A program made the position numbers and the translations under genes. Positions 1 through 11,513 of a DNA stretch of 64,000 nt are shown piece after piece. This DNA comes from Chloracidobacterium validum (GTDB taxonomy: Bacteria; Acidobacteriota; Blastocatellia; Chloracidobacteriales; Chloracidobacteriaceae). The stretch is from the NCBI RefSeq assembly GCF_018304825.1, contig NZ_CP072649.1, positions 310,001 to 374,000 of the forward strand, given 5' to 3'. The first letter of the stretch is position 1, and each line of letters begins with the position of its first letter. The notes under the pieces were generated by a model. It was not told the origin of the DNA and did not search any database. It was given only the letters and a program-made list of their open reading frames with translations.

Positions 1-93
1 GGCGCGGCCTGCCTCAATCGGCTTTCGGCGTCAGAACGGTTTGCGTCGGGGCAAGTCGTTGGGCTGGCCAACATCATTGCCATTGTCGAGTAG
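1..93 (+). CDS. 3' end of an unidentified gene (partial)
   Basis: Reading from base 1 gives 30 open codons ending in TAG at 91-93, with a C-terminus ending GLANIIAIVE. The codons look normal for a GC-rich coding frame, and hpnA begins 29 bases later on the same strand, so this is probably the tail of the preceding gene, perhaps in the same operon. The piece is too short to assign a family and the reading frame is not proven. Confidence 0.45.
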   Translation, partial: GAACLNRLSASERFASGQVVGLANIIAIVE

Positions 94-122
94 TGGTTGC
101 CACCTACCATCACGGCGCGACC

Positions 123-1109
123 ATGAAAGTTTTTCTTACGGGAGGCACGGGATTTGTCGGCGCAAGCGTGCTGCGTGAACTGCTATCCGGCGGTGCGGAA
201 GTCCGGGCTTTGGCCCGGCGCAACGGCGACCGACGCAATCTGGAAGGCCTGGTATTTGACCTCGTCGAGGGCGATCTGGACGATCCGGCGCTCCTGACCC
301 GCGCCATGGAAGGCTGTGAGTGGGTTTTCCATGTCGCCGCCCACTACAGCCTGCTGCGTCGTGACCGAGACGCCATCTATCGCGCCAATGTCGAGGGAAC
401 GCGGCATATCCTGCAAGCGGCCCGCGCGGCCGGCGTCAAGCGCGTGGTTCACACCAGCTCGGTGGCGGCAATCGGCGTCCCGCCGGATGGCGCGGTTGCC
501 GATGAGACCTTTCAAACCACGGTCGAGGAACTCGTCAGCGACTATAAAAAGTCGAAGTTTTTATCTGAGCAACTGGCGCGTCAGGCCGCCCGTGAGGGGC
601 TGCCGGTCATCATCGTCAACCCCAGCACGCCAATTGGCCCCTACGACGTCAAGCCGACGCCGACGGGCGAGATTGTGCTGCGTTTCTTGCAGGGGCGCAT
701 GCCGGCCTATGTGGACACGGGCATGAACCTGATTCACGTCCGCGACGTTGCCATTGGGCATCTGCGCGCTGCGGAAAAGGGACGGGTGGGCGAGCGGTAC
801 ATCCTGGGCTGTCAAAACCTGACGCTCAAGGCCATTCTGGATTTGCTATCTGCCATCACGGGACTGCCGGCCCCAAAGCGCAAGCTTCCACACTGGCTAC
901 CGATCGTCGTGGGCGCGGTGGATGAGTTTGTGATCAGTCGTCTGACCGGACGCTCACCCACGGTGGCGTTGGATTCGGCGCGCATGGCCGCCCATGCGAT
1001 GTATTACGATGCCACGCGCGCCGTCACGTACCTTGGGCTGCCGCAGACGCCGATTGAGACGGCGCTCCGCGATGCCGTCACCTGGTTCCGCGACCATGGC
1101 TACGTTTGA
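123..1109 (+). CDS. hpnA: Hopanoid-associated sugar epimerase HpnA
   Basis: A 328-residue NAD-dependent epimerase/dehydratase of the extended SDR superfamily. The N-terminus carries the Rossmann motif GGTGFVGASV, followed by the HVAA segment, the TSSVAAIG strand, and YKKSKF supplying the YxxxK catalytic pair near residue 140. Length and the MKVFLTGGTGFVG start match HpnA, a cytosolic protein found in hopanoid gene clusters whose exact substrate is not settled. Two squalene-synthase genes for hopanoids (hpnC, hpnD) lie about 16 kb away, which supports the call. ATG 123 is chosen over a GTG at 93 because the family begins just before the glycine-rich motif; there is no good ribosome site for either. 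Its 3' end overlaps the next gene by 14 bases. A related dihydroflavonol reductase-like SDR is the main alternative. Confidence 0.82.
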   Translation: MKVFLTGGTGFVGASVLRELLSGGAEVRALARRNGDRRNLEGLVFDLVEGDLDDPALLTRAMEGCEWVFHVAAHYSLLRRDRDAIYRANVEGTRHILQAARAAGVKRVVHTSSVAAIGVPPDGAVADETFQTTVEELVSDYKKSKFLSEQLARQAAREGLPVIIVNPSTPIGPYDVKPTPTGEIVLRFLQGRMPAYVDTGMNLIHVRDVAIGHLRAAEKGRVGERYILGCQNLTLKAILDLLSAITGLPAPKRKLPHWLPIVVGAVDEFVISRLTGRSPTVALDSARMAAHAMYYDATRAVTYLGLPQTPIETALRDAVTWFRDHGYV

Positions 1110-1857
1110 CGCCCCTTCGTTGCCAAGCGGCGCTGGCACGGCTTGGCTTGGCGTCCGTGAGGTGACGGTGCCGATGTTGCCGTCCGCCTCTGACCTGGCC
1201 GTGCGGGTGCGGGGCTGGCTGGAGCCTGCGCTGTGCGCGCGGTGGGTGGCAAGCGTGTACGCGGCGCGGGAACACTGGGTTGAGGCCTTTGGCGGCTTGC
1301 AATTTTCGTTGGGACGCGCCTGGTACACCGACCTCGAGATGGGCCGTGAAGCGGACTACTTCGCGGAAGCGGCCGAACGCAATGCCCTGGTCGAGCGTTA
1401 CGCGCCAGGGCTTCAGCGCCGGATGCGACAGCTTGCCCGGGCCGTTGTCGGGCGGCCGGTCATCCAGCGGGAAGGCTGGTGCGGGGCCGGGATTCACATT
1501 TTCCCGGCGGGGAGCTGGGTTGCCCAGCAGGGCGGCGAGATTCACTTTGACACGGAAGGGCTGTTGCCGGAACAGCTTGCCGAACAGACACCGGCGCTCA
1601 CCCTGGTGGTGATGCTCCAACCACCGGTGGACGGCGGAGGGCTTCGGCTCTGGGAAGCGCGCTTCGAAGGTGATGAAACCCCGTCACCGGCGCAGTTGGC
1701 GCGGCCGAGCCAAAGCATTGCCTACGGCGTGGGCGATGCCTTGATCTTCGACAGTTACCGCCTGCACTGGATCGAACCTTTTACCGGCGATCGTGACCGC
1801 ATTTCCGTGACCCTGCATGTGGTTCAGACCGGTCCGGTTTGGGAGAGCTGGTTTTAG
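1096..1857 (+). CDS. 2OG-Fe(II) dioxygenase-like protein
   Basis: 253 residues. The second half shows the pattern of the double-stranded beta-helix oxygenases: EIHFDTEG gives an HxD pair (near residue 155), and RLHWIEPFTGDRDRISV gives the distal histidine and, about ten residues on, the arginine that usually binds 2-oxoglutarate. Such enzymes hydroxylate a protein or small molecule using Fe(II), oxygen and 2-oxoglutarate; no substrate can be read from the sequence. ATG 1096 lies inside the last codons of hpnA, so the two are probably co-translated. The longer open frame back to 994 translates to arginine-rich, unnatural sequence and was not used. A tailoring role in hopanoid or lipid modification would be speculation from position only. 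Confidence 0.62.
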   Translation: MATFDAPSLPSGAGTAWLGVREVTVPMLPSASDLAVRVRGWLEPALCARWVASVYAAREHWVEAFGGLQFSLGRAWYTDLEMGREADYFAEAAERNALVERYAPGLQRRMRQLARAVVGRPVIQREGWCGAGIHIFPAGSWVAQQGGEIHFDTEGLLPEQLAEQTPALTLVVMLQPPVDGGGLRLWEARFEGDETPSPAQLARPSQSIAYGVGDALIFDSYRLHWIEPFTGDRDRISVTLHVVQTGPVWESWF

Positions 1858-2050
1858 AGCGTGTTCTGAAACACCCTGAACGTAGGCCTGCCGGCGGCCG
1901 TCTGGTCAGTTCTGCCGGCGGCACGGCAGGCCTGTGCCTTGCTGGTGGGAGCCCGGCGTTGATGTGTGGCGCTCGGATGGGGGCGTCCGTTTCGCCGCTG
2001 CCTCGGTCCTCGCGGTTTTGGCGTGGCATCGGCATTGCCCGCCGCCCGTC

Positions 2051-2944
2051 TCATAGCGGCAGGTACTTCCCGATGATCGCGGCCAACCGGCGGCGCGTTT
2101 CCGGGAAAACCAAATCCGGGCGCGTCATGATGGCGTTTTTGAGCGCCGAGGCGTATGGCGAAGCTGGGTTCGTCGCTGCCAGGCGGCGCAGCGCGCCACG
2201 GACGATTTTTTGCGCCGTCGTGACGTTGCGGTTGAGGTAGCTAATCACCATATCCACCGTGACGTCGGCATGGCCTTCGTGCCAGCAGTCATAATCCGTG
2301 ACCATCGCCAGGGTGGCGTAGCTCATCTCGGCTTCACGGGCGAGCTTGGCTTCCTGCAAGTTCGTCATGCCGATGACGGCCATGCCCCACTGCCGATAGA
2401 CGTTCGACTCGGCACGGGTTGAAAAGGCCGGTCCTTCCATGCACAGGTACGTCCCTCCACGGTGGACGGTCACATCGGTCAGCTCGCGGGCAGCGGCTTC
2501 GAGCGTGTCGCAAAGCAGTGGGCACACCGGGTCGGCAAACGTGACATGGGCGACGATGCCGTTGCCAAAAAAGGTGGATTCCTCAGTACGGCCGCGGGTC
2601 CGGTCAAAAAACTGATCGGGAATGACGACATCCAGGGGCTTGAGTTCTTCCCGCAGCGAGCCGACGGCGGAAATCGAGATGACGAACTCCACGCCAAGCA
2701 TTTTGAGCGCATAGATATTGGCCCGAAACGGGAGTTCTGACGGCAGCAAGAGGTGTCCGCGTCCGTGGCGCGGAAGAAAGGCGATGGGGATGCCGTCGAG
2801 TCGCCCGGTAATGATGGCATCGGAGGGCTTGCCGAACGGCGTATCGAGAAATAACTCTTCTATTTCTTCAAAGGCTTCCATGCGGTAAAAACCACTGCCG
2901 CCGATGACGGCATACTTTATGGGCGATACAGGCAACGTGGACAT
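2051..2944 (-). CDS. mtnP: S-methyl-5'-thioadenosine phosphorylase
   Basis: 297-residue member of the trimeric purine nucleoside phosphorylase family. It cleaves methylthioadenosine with phosphate to adenine and methylthioribose-1-phosphate in the methionine salvage route. Family motifs are clear: AVIGGSGFYRM at the start, PRHGRGH for phosphate, MEGPAFSTRAES, GMTNLQEAKLAREAEMSYA, and TDYDCWHEGHADV at the purine site. The TDYDCW aspartate favours adenine-type substrates over inosine or guanosine. ATG 2944 gives a family-like N-terminus; an upstream in-frame start at 2998 adds 18 unlikely residues. The gene is divergent from the coiled-coil gene starting at 3030. An apt gene at 44.7 kb could recycle the adenine product. 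Confidence 0.9.
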   Translation of the reverse strand: MSTLPVSPIKYAVIGGSGFYRMEAFEEIEELFLDTPFGKPSDAIITGRLDGIPIAFLPRHGRGHLLLPSELPFRANIYALKMLGVEFVISISAVGSLREELKPLDVVIPDQFFDRTRGRTEESTFFGNGIVAHVTFADPVCPLLCDTLEAAARELTDVTVHRGGTYLCMEGPAFSTRAESNVYRQWGMAVIGMTNLQEAKLAREAEMSYATLAMVTDYDCWHEGHADVTVDMVISYLNRNVTTAQKIVRGALRRLAATNPASPYASALKNAIMTRPDLVFPETRRRLAAIIGKYLPL

Positions 2945-3029
2945 ACGAGCGTCTTTGCACTCCGAGGTAGAATCGTTAGGTGTGGTACACGATAGCATTC
3001 ACGGCCGCCACATCGAAGCCACTTCCTCC

Positions 3030-3863
3030 ATGCACATCCTGGATCGGCGGATTGCCTATCTGACTCGCGCCTGCGGTCTGCTGCGCGGCGACTTCACCCT
3101 TGCGTCGCCAAACTCCACGCCAGCGCTCGACGCGGCTGAACCCATTGACCCCGACACCCTCAATCACTGGCCGGCGCAGTTTTTGACGGCTATCGCGCAA
3201 GAGGAAGATGCTGCTTTCGTGCGCCGGTACGCGACGCTGTTTACCCTCGATCCAAGCGACGATCCGCCCCTTGTCGGAATGTTTGATCGCCTGGTGGAAG
3301 TTCCGTCGCTGGCGGCCTACGATGGCGTGTTGGGCCGCCAACTTGACGCCGCCGATGTAATGCACATTGGTGACTTGATGGCCGTCAGTCGCCAGCAGGG
3401 AGGCGACCCGATGCTGCTTACCATGACTGACATTCATCCGGCGCTTGCCGTTTCCCGCTGGTGCCTCGTCACCAACGCCCAACAGTACCGGCGCTTTGAA
3501 CCGTGGGTTCGGCTTTTGCGAACGCTGGGCACGGAAGACTTCGACCCGCTGGCCATGCAGTGTCGGGTGCTGGAACTACGGGAGCGATTGCGGGAAGTGC
3601 AACTGGAGTCCGAACGAATGTCCGAACGAATGCTGGCCGCGCAGGCCGCCGATTTTGAACAGCGTTTACATGCGGCGCACCAGAAACAAGCTGAGCTTGG
3701 GGCACGCCTCAGTGAAGTGGAGGACGAACGTCACCGGCTTGAGAAGCGACTAGGCGAGGCGGAAGCCCAATGTCGCCAAGTTGAAACGTATCTCCAGAAC
3801 GTGCTTGGCTCGCGTTCCTGGCGGCTGACCTCCCCCCTGCGCCGTTTGCTCGGCGGTCGCTAG
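3030..3863 (+). CDS. Coiled-coil protein with SWRLT-type C-terminus, function unknown
   Basis: 277 residues. The first two thirds show no family I recognise. From about residue 190 to 255 the sequence is a charged heptad-like coiled coil rich in Glu, Arg, Gln and Leu. It ends with [19 protein letters not shown], a tail often seen at the end of glycosyltransferases and methyltransferases of surface-polysaccharide clusters. That suggests a scaffold or chain-length-type partner in glycan assembly, but no catalytic domain is visible. A perfect 12-base in-frame duplication at 3609-3632 makes the peptide SERM occur twice in a row at the start of the coil. ATG 3030 was chosen because the open frame upstream overlaps the divergent mtnP start; no clear ribosome site is present. 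Confidence 0.6.
   Translation: MHILDRRIAYLTRACGLLRGDFTLASPNSTPALDAAEPIDPDTLNHWPAQFLTAIAQEEDAAFVRRYATLFTLDPSDDPPLVGMFDRLVEVPSLAAYDGVLGRQLDAADVMHIGDLMAVSRQQGGDPMLLTMTDIHPALAVSRWCLVTNAQQYRRFEPWVRLLRTLGTEDFDPLAMQCRVLELRERLREVQLESERMSERMLAAQAADFEQRLHAAHQKQAELGARLSEVEDERHRLEKRLGEAEAQCRQVETYLQNVLGSRSWRLTSPLRRLLGGR
3609..3632 (+). repeat. Perfect 12-bp tandem duplication inside the coiled-coil gene
   Basis: TCCGAACGAATG occurs twice back to back (3609-3620 and 3621-3632), duplicating four codons (SERM) without shifting the frame. Confidence 0.9.
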
Positions 3864-3957
3864 CGCCTGCGGATGGAGGTGGGGACTCGCCTCTGACCTT
3901 GGCGCTGTGATAGTCATTGACGAGTGTTCCGAAAGATACAAAGTGGAAAGACAGCCT

Positions 3958-6687
<2,730 letters not shown>

Positions 6688-6708
6688 AGAAGGCAGGGGG
6701 AGTCGTAC

Positions 6709-7506
6709 TTGCAGAACTTGAGGGATATGTCGCGGATGCGCCTGAGCGTCTTCCGCGACCACGGCTGGTTGCTTCATTCGCTCGTCATGCGCGATTTGCG
6801 GGGCCGCTACAAAGGCTCGGTGCTTGGCTTTCTCTGGACGTTTCTCAACCCGCTGCTGCTGATGCTGACCTACAGCGTGGTCTTTGGGTATTTCCTTCAG
6901 GTCAACGCGGCCGCGTATCCGGCGTTTATTCTGAGCGGACTGCTGCCGTGGATATGGTTCTCAACGGCGCTGCTCCAGGGCTCGACCTCGATTTTGGAGG
7001 GCGCGTCCTACGTTGGAAAAACCATTTTCCCAACGCCGGTGCTGCCGCTCGTGCCGGTGCTGGCAGGCATGGTCAACTACCTGCTGTCGCTGCCGTTGTT
7101 GCTGATTCTGCTTCTGTTTTTCAAACTGCCGGTCGGATGGGGGCTGGTGTGCTTTCCGGTTCTGGTGCTGATTCAAGTGGTGCTGCTCTGTGGGCTGACC
7201 ATGACGCTTTCCGCCCTGAGCGTGACCTTTCGGGATACCCAGCATTTGCTGGGCCACATCGTGACGATCCTGTTCTTCATGATGCCGATCATGTACCCAC
7301 TGACGGCCATTCCCGAACGGGCGCGCTGGATTGTGGAACATAATCCGCTCGTCGGACTTTTTTACAGCTACCAGCAAATCTTCTACTATGGTGAAGTCCC
7401 TGACCCACAACGATTGCTGTGGCTGTTTGTGCTGGCGGTCGCCGTGTTCTACGGTGGGCAATACACGTTCAACCGGCAGTCGGAATCATTCGCCGAGCAT
7501 ATCTAG
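6709..7506 (+). CDS. ABC-2 type polysaccharide/O-antigen export permease
   Basis: 265-residue integral membrane protein of the TagG/Wzm family: about six hydrophobic segments, with the typical N-terminal amphipathic MRDLRGRYKGSVLGFLWTFLNP loop region before the first membrane span and SVTFRDTQHLLGHI between later spans. Family members form the channel for lipid-linked polysaccharide export and need an ATPase such as Wzt or TagH, which is not encoded nearby. A TTG start at 6709 is backed by a strong AGGGGGAG ribosome site at 6694-6701; ATG 6727 is the alternative. It follows acnA by 21 bases, which looks like chance linkage and not shared function. A separate capsule or teichoic-type exporter is possible; the polymer is unknown. 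Confidence 0.85.
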   Translation: MQNLRDMSRMRLSVFRDHGWLLHSLVMRDLRGRYKGSVLGFLWTFLNPLLLMLTYSVVFGYFLQVNAAAYPAFILSGLLPWIWFSTALLQGSTSILEGASYVGKTIFPTPVLPLVPVLAGMVNYLLSLPLLLILLLFFKLPVGWGLVCFPVLVLIQVVLLCGLTMTLSALSVTFRDTQHLLGHIVTILFFMMPIMYPLTAIPERARWIVEHNPLVGLFYSYQQIFYYGEVPDPQRLLWLFVLAVAVFYGGQYTFNRQSESFAEHI

Positions 7507-7532
7507 TTCGAACCGACCTAGTTTGAACCTAT
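7503..7532. repeat. Imperfect 15-bp tandem duplication over the permease stop codon
   Basis: CTAGTTCGAACCGAC (7503-7517) is followed directly by CTAGTTTGAACCTAT (7518-7532), 12 of 15 identical. The first copy contains the TAG stop of the ABC-2 permease. Confidence 0.75.
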
Positions 7533-7602
7533 CGAGTCGCGGCGTCGGTTCGGGTGAATGCCGTCGCTGGTATCCTATATTTGAGTTGGAGAGTTCTCGT
7601 TC

Positions 7603-10600
7603 ATGAGCGCACCCATGCCATCGGCCCGTTCCATGGTCAACCCCATTCGTACCCAGCCAGACTGGCAAGCCCAGCGCGCGGCTTGCCAGGAGGACCCAGG
7701 CGCGTTTCATGGTGCGATTGCGCGCCGCGAAATTCATTGGTTCGACCCAGAGCGGACGGCCTGGCTCACCTACGACGAAGCGGCTGCCCGGTGGACGGGC
7801 TATGACTACCGCACCGGCGCCGCGCTATCGCTCGATGTCTCCGATTTTACTCCCTGGGCGCAGGCTTTCGACGCGGCTGACGCCCCGTACTATCGTTGGT
7901 TCGCCGGTGGCTGGACCAACGCTTGCTTCAATGAGGTGGATCGGCACGTCCTCGCCGGTCACGGCGATGAGGTGGCCTTTTACTTTGAGGGCGACCGGTG
8001 GGATCAGTCCCTGGACGATGGACGCGGCGGCCCGGTCGTTGCTTTCCCGGTCACGCGCAAGCAGCTTCTGCTCGAAACCGTCAAGGCGGCGCTCGTGCTG
8101 CAAGACCTAGGTCTCCGCGCCGGCGACCGCATTGCCATCAACCTGCCCAACATCATGGAGCAGATTTACTTTACCGAAGCTGCCAAGCGATTGGGCATCA
8201 TCTACACACCCGTATTTGGAGGTTTTTCGGCCAAAACGCTCAGTGACCGGATTCATGACTCCGGCGCCAAGGTCGTCATCACCTCGGATGGCGGGTACCG
8301 CAACGCCCAGATTGTGCCCTACAAGGAAGCGTACACCGACAAAGCGCTCGATGATTACGTCCCCGTCAACGATGTGCTGGACATCGTCCGGGACACGCTC
8401 GAACTACTCACCGAAAAATCCACCTTCGGGTGGTCGGGCGAGCATTTTCACGATTCGGTCATCGAGCATATTTGCCGGGCGGTGAGGGAAGCAATTGCTG
8501 GTGACATCACGGTTGAGCGCGCAGATGCCATGCGGGGCGTTGGGGTTGGCCTTAGCGAACTACGCATGCTGTCGGCCAAGGCAAAGTCCATGATTCGCAC
8601 CGCGGTGGCCAAGGCGTTGGTGACGACACCGGCGCGGGTGGCGGCCGTCATCGTGGTGAAGCATACCGGTCAAGACATCGTCTGGCGCGCCGAGCGCGAC
8701 CGCTGGGCCCATGAGTTGCTCGATGGCGCCGCGCGCCGCTTGATCGCGACGGCCCAGGCGCGCGGACTGGCCGTTGCGACCGAAGCCGACCTGCTCGCTC
8801 TGCCGACGGCCGACTTGGTCGGGACGCTGTATGCGCACTCGCGTCCGACACCGGTGGCCGCCGAGTTTCCGCTGTTTTTCATCTACACGTCGGGCAGCAC
8901 CGGCAAGCCCAAGGGCGTCGTTCACGTCCATGGCGGTTACGTTGCCGGCATTGCCCACACGATGAAGGTTGCCTTTGATGCCCAGCCGGGCGATGTCATG
9001 TATGTCATTGCCGATCCAGGGTGGATTACCGGGCAGAGCTACCTGATTTCGGCGGCGTTGACGACGCGGGTGACGAGCGTCATTACCGAGGGCGCGCCGA
9101 TGTTCCCCAACGCCGGACGGTTTGCCTCCATCATCGAACGCTACCGGGTCAATATCTTCAAGGCGGGTTCGACCTTTCTCAAGGCGATCATGGCCGATCC
9201 CCAGCATCGCGCGGACGTGGAACGTTATGATGTGTCGTCACTCCACGTGGCGACCTTCTGCGCCGAACCGACCTCGCCCGCCGTGCAGCAGTTCGGGATG
9301 GATTTGCTCTGTCGGCAGTACATCAACTCGTACTGGGCCACCGAACACGGCGGCATCGTCTGGACGCACTTCTACGGCAACGACGACTTCCCGCTGCGGC
9401 CCGACGCGCACACCTATCCATTGCCGTGGATCATGGGCGATGTGTGGGTGGCCGAAGAAACGAATGAGCAAGGGAGTGTCGTGCGTCATCGGCCGGCCGA
9501 GTTCGAGGAAAAAGGCGAAATTGTCATTACCCAGCCCTACCCCTACTTGGCGCGGACGGTCTGGGGTGACACCGAAAACTTCCGGGTCATCCAGACCACC
9601 ATCGCCGATGGGCTTGACGCCGTGAGCGTCGTTCCGACTTGGCGCGGCGATATTGACCGCTACCGGAAGCTCTACTGGACGAAGTGGGCCGGGACACTGG
9701 CCTATACCCAGGGCGACTTTGCGCGGAAGTACGCCGACGGCAGCTTCAGCCTCCATGGACGTTCGGATGATGTGATCAATGTCAGCGGCCATCGTTTGGG
9801 CACCGAAGAGATCGAGGGGGCCATTCTGCGCGACAAGCAAATGAATCCAAACTCGGTCGTCGGCAACGTCATCGTCATTGGCGCGCCGCACCGTGAAAAA
9901 GGCCAGACTCCGGTCGCCTTCATTCTCACGACCGAGGGCCGCAAGTTGACGACCGACGATGAGCGGCGGTTGTCGGAACTCGTCCGGCAGGAAAAGGGAT
10001 TGACGGCCGTCCCATCGGATTACATTCCGGTGACGGCTTTTCCCGAAACGCGCAGCGGCAAGTACATGCGGCGCTTCCTCAAGAGCCTGCTCTTCAACGA
10101 GCCGCTGGGCGACACGACGACGCTCCGCAACCCGGAAGTGCTGGACGAGATTGCCGCCAAAATCAAAGCCTGGCGTGAAAAGACGCGCCTGCGCGAGGAA
10201 AGCCGCGTCTTTGAAACCTATCGTTACGTGCGCGTGCAGTACTTTGACATCGTGCCGCCAGGCGACGGCCAGGCCGCGCAGCGGATTGCGCTGGCGACGA
10301 TTACCAACCCGCCTGTCAACGCGCTCAATGAACGCGCGCTGGATGAGCTGATCACTGTCATCGAACACCTCGAACGGCGCGATGACGTGAAGGTGGTCAT
10401 TTTCACCGGCGAAGGCACCCGGTCGTTCGTGGCCGGCGCGGATGTCAAGCAGTTGCTTGACTTCAAGACCGTTGCCGAAGCGTCTCCGCTGCCGAACAAC
10501 GCCCACCTGGCCTTCGATAAAATTGAACGGATGCGCAAGCCGGTCATTGCCGCCGTCAATGGGGTGGCGCTTGGGGGCGGGAATGAGTTTCAAATGGCCT

Positions 10601-10740
10601 GCCACTATACGGTGAGCGAGCCAACGGCGGTGTTCGGGCAGCCTGAAATTCGCCTCAACCTCATTCCCGGTTACGGCGGCACGCAGCGGTTGCCGCGCCT
10701 GCTGGCGCTTCGGCGCGAGACAGCACCCAATGGGTCCTGA
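7603..10740 (+). CDS. Propionyl-CoA synthase, truncated after the start of the enoyl-CoA hydratase domain
   Basis: 1045 residues matching the N-terminal portion of propionyl-CoA synthase, the trifunctional enzyme (acyl-CoA ligase, enoyl-CoA hydratase, enoyl-CoA reductase) of the 3-hydroxypropionate pathway, about 1820 residues in Chloroflexus. Residues 1 to about 870 are the ligase: ATP loop YTSGSTGKPKG near 430, CEP/YINSYWATEHGGI, HGRSDDVINVSGH, and PETRSGKYMRR carrying the catalytic lysine near 815. From about 875 a crotonase domain begins, with oxyanion-hole FVAGADVKQLL and both catalytic glutamates in GGGNEF and FGQPE. It ends abruptly after YGGTQRLPRLLALRR, leaving out the rest of the hydratase and the whole reductase. 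It may still activate 3-hydroxypropionate, or be decaying. ATG 7603 follows GGAGAG at 7588-7593. Confidence 0.88.
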   Translation: MSAPMPSARSMVNPIRTQPDWQAQRAACQEDPGAFHGAIARREIHWFDPERTAWLTYDEAAARWTGYDYRTGAALSLDVSDFTPWAQAFDAADAPYYRWFAGGWTNACFNEVDRHVLAGHGDEVAFYFEGDRWDQSLDDGRGGPVVAFPVTRKQLLLETVKAALVLQDLGLRAGDRIAINLPNIMEQIYFTEAAKRLGIIYTPVFGGFSAKTLSDRIHDSGAKVVITSDGGYRNAQIVPYKEAYTDKALDDYVPVNDVLDIVRDTLELLTEKSTFGWSGEHFHDSVIEHICRAVREAIAGDITVERADAMRGVGVGLSELRMLSAKAKSMIRTAVAKALVTTPARVAAVIVVKHTGQDIVWRAERDRWAHELLDGAARRLIATAQARGLAVATEADLLALPTADLVGTLYAHSRPTPVAAEFPLFFIYTSGSTGKPKGVVHVHGGYVAGIAHTMKVAFDAQPGDVMYVIADPGWITGQSYLISAALTTRVTSVITEGAPMFPNAGRFASIIERYRVNIFKAGSTFLKAIMADPQHRADVERYDVSSLHVATFCAEPTSPAVQQFGMDLLCRQYINSYWATEHGGIVWTHFYGNDDFPLRPDAHTYPLPWIMGDVWVAEETNEQGSVVRHRPAEFEEKGEIVITQPYPYLARTVWGDTENFRVIQTTIADGLDAVSVVPTWRGDIDRYRKLYWTKWAGTLAYTQGDFARKYADGSFSLHGRSDDVINVSGHRLGTEEIEGAILRDKQMNPNSVVGNVIVIGAPHREKGQTPVAFILTTEGRKLTTDDERRLSELVRQEKGLTAVPSDYIPVTAFPETRSGKYMRRFLKSLLFNEPLGDTTTLRNPEVLDEIAAKIKAWREKTRLREESRVFETYRYVRVQYFDIVPPGDGQAAQRIALATITNPPVNALNERALDELITVIEHLERRDDVKVVIFTGEGTRSFVAGADVKQLLDFKTVAEASPLPNNAHLAFDKIERMRKPVIAAVNGVALGGGNEFQMACHYTVSEPTAVFGQPEIRLNLIPGYGGTQRLPRLLALRRETAPNGS

Positions 10741-10838
10741 CCCCGGCCCGGGCAAACCGGCTGAACCGTGGCATGAGCTTTGGAGCGATGAAACCGCGTG
10801 TGGCGCAGGGCGACGAAACCACCAGGGAAGCAAACCAA
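10715..10838. other. Junction segment between truncated propionyl-CoA synthase and trpF
   Basis: Homology to propionyl-CoA synthase stops near 10715 and recognisable TrpF sequence starts near 10870. The frame between reads through about eight extra codons to TGA at 10738-10740. The segment shows no transposase, target duplication or terminal inverted repeat I can see. An open frame upstream of the chosen trpF start could translate as MSFGAMKPRVAQGDETT, which is not part of any TrpF. It is the likely site of the deletion or rearrangement. Confidence 0.5.
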
Positions 10839-11510
10839 GTGGATGCGCCGTCGTCTCATGCTCGTTCTGAGCCGCGAACGCGCGTCAAAATCTGTGGCGT
10901 GACAAGCGTTGCCGATGCGGATGCCGCGGCCGCGGCCGGCGCGGACTACCTCGGACTAATTTTTGCCCCATCGAGCGTGCGGTCGGTCACGCTCGACGAC
11001 GCCCGGCAAATCGTGGCGGCGGTGGCCCGGCGCTGCCAAACCGTTGCCGTGTTTCAGGATGCGCCGCTCGAATGGATGCAAACGGTCGTGGCCGCGATTG
11101 GGTGTGATCTGATCCAGCTCCATGGCGACGAGCCACTGGAGGTTGCCGCTGCTTTGCCCTGTCCGGTCATCCGGGCCGTGACCGTCACGCCGGAAACGCG
11201 GCCCGCCGACGTGCTCCCCTGGACGCGGTTGGAAAACGTCGCCCACCTGCTGTTTGATCGCCCCAAGCGCCGGCCGGTTCTCGACTGGGAACTGTGCCTT
11301 CAGCCCCTATGGGAAGCCGCGCAGACGACCGCGGCCGGACGACAAGCCTTCATTGCGGGGGGACTCTCTGCGGAAAACGTCGCGGCCGTCGTCCAACGCT
11401 GGCAACCATACGGCGTGGATGTCGCTTCCGGGGTTGAATCCGCGCCGGGCAAGAAAGACGCGCGGCGCATGCAGGCGTTTTGTCGCTCGGTCCGGTCACC
11501 GGAGCGCTAG
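10839..11510 (+). CDS. trpF: Phosphoribosylanthranilate isomerase
   Basis: About 223 residues, TIM-barrel enzyme of tryptophan synthesis converting N-(5-phosphoribosyl)anthranilate to the enol-amine CdRP. Diagnostic strands are RVKICGVTSVADAD (catalytic Cys), GADYLGLIFAPSSVRSV, VAVFQDAPL, IQLHGDEPLEV, HLLFDRPKR with the catalytic aspartate, FIAGGLSAENV, and GVDVASGVESAPGKKDA at the phosphate site. GTG 10839 is preferred because AGGGAAG stands eight bases upstream and the product has family length; ATG 10773 or 10788 would prepend 15-22 unrelated residues. No other trp gene is in the window. It sits directly behind the truncated propionyl-CoA synthase, an arrangement that looks secondary. Confidence 0.9.
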   Translation: MDAPSSHARSEPRTRVKICGVTSVADADAAAAAGADYLGLIFAPSSVRSVTLDDARQIVAAVARRCQTVAVFQDAPLEWMQTVVAAIGCDLIQLHGDEPLEVAAALPCPVIRAVTVTPETRPADVLPWTRLENVAHLLFDRPKRRPVLDWELCLQPLWEAAQTTAAGRQAFIAGGLSAENVAAVVQRWQPYGVDVASGVESAPGKKDARRMQAFCRSVRSPER

Positions 11511-11513
11511 CGT

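Noticed and set aside
1858-2050. Gap between the oxygenase-like gene and mtnP considered for a small gene
   Set aside because: Open frames there are GC-rich shadows without ribosome sites; the genes are convergent and nothing else is needed.
9238-10833. Long minus-strand open frame (531 codons) opposite the propionyl-CoA synthase
   Set aside because: It is antisense to strongly conserved coding sequence and translates to His/Arg/Gly/Pro-rich text without family likeness, the usual shadow in GC-rich DNA.
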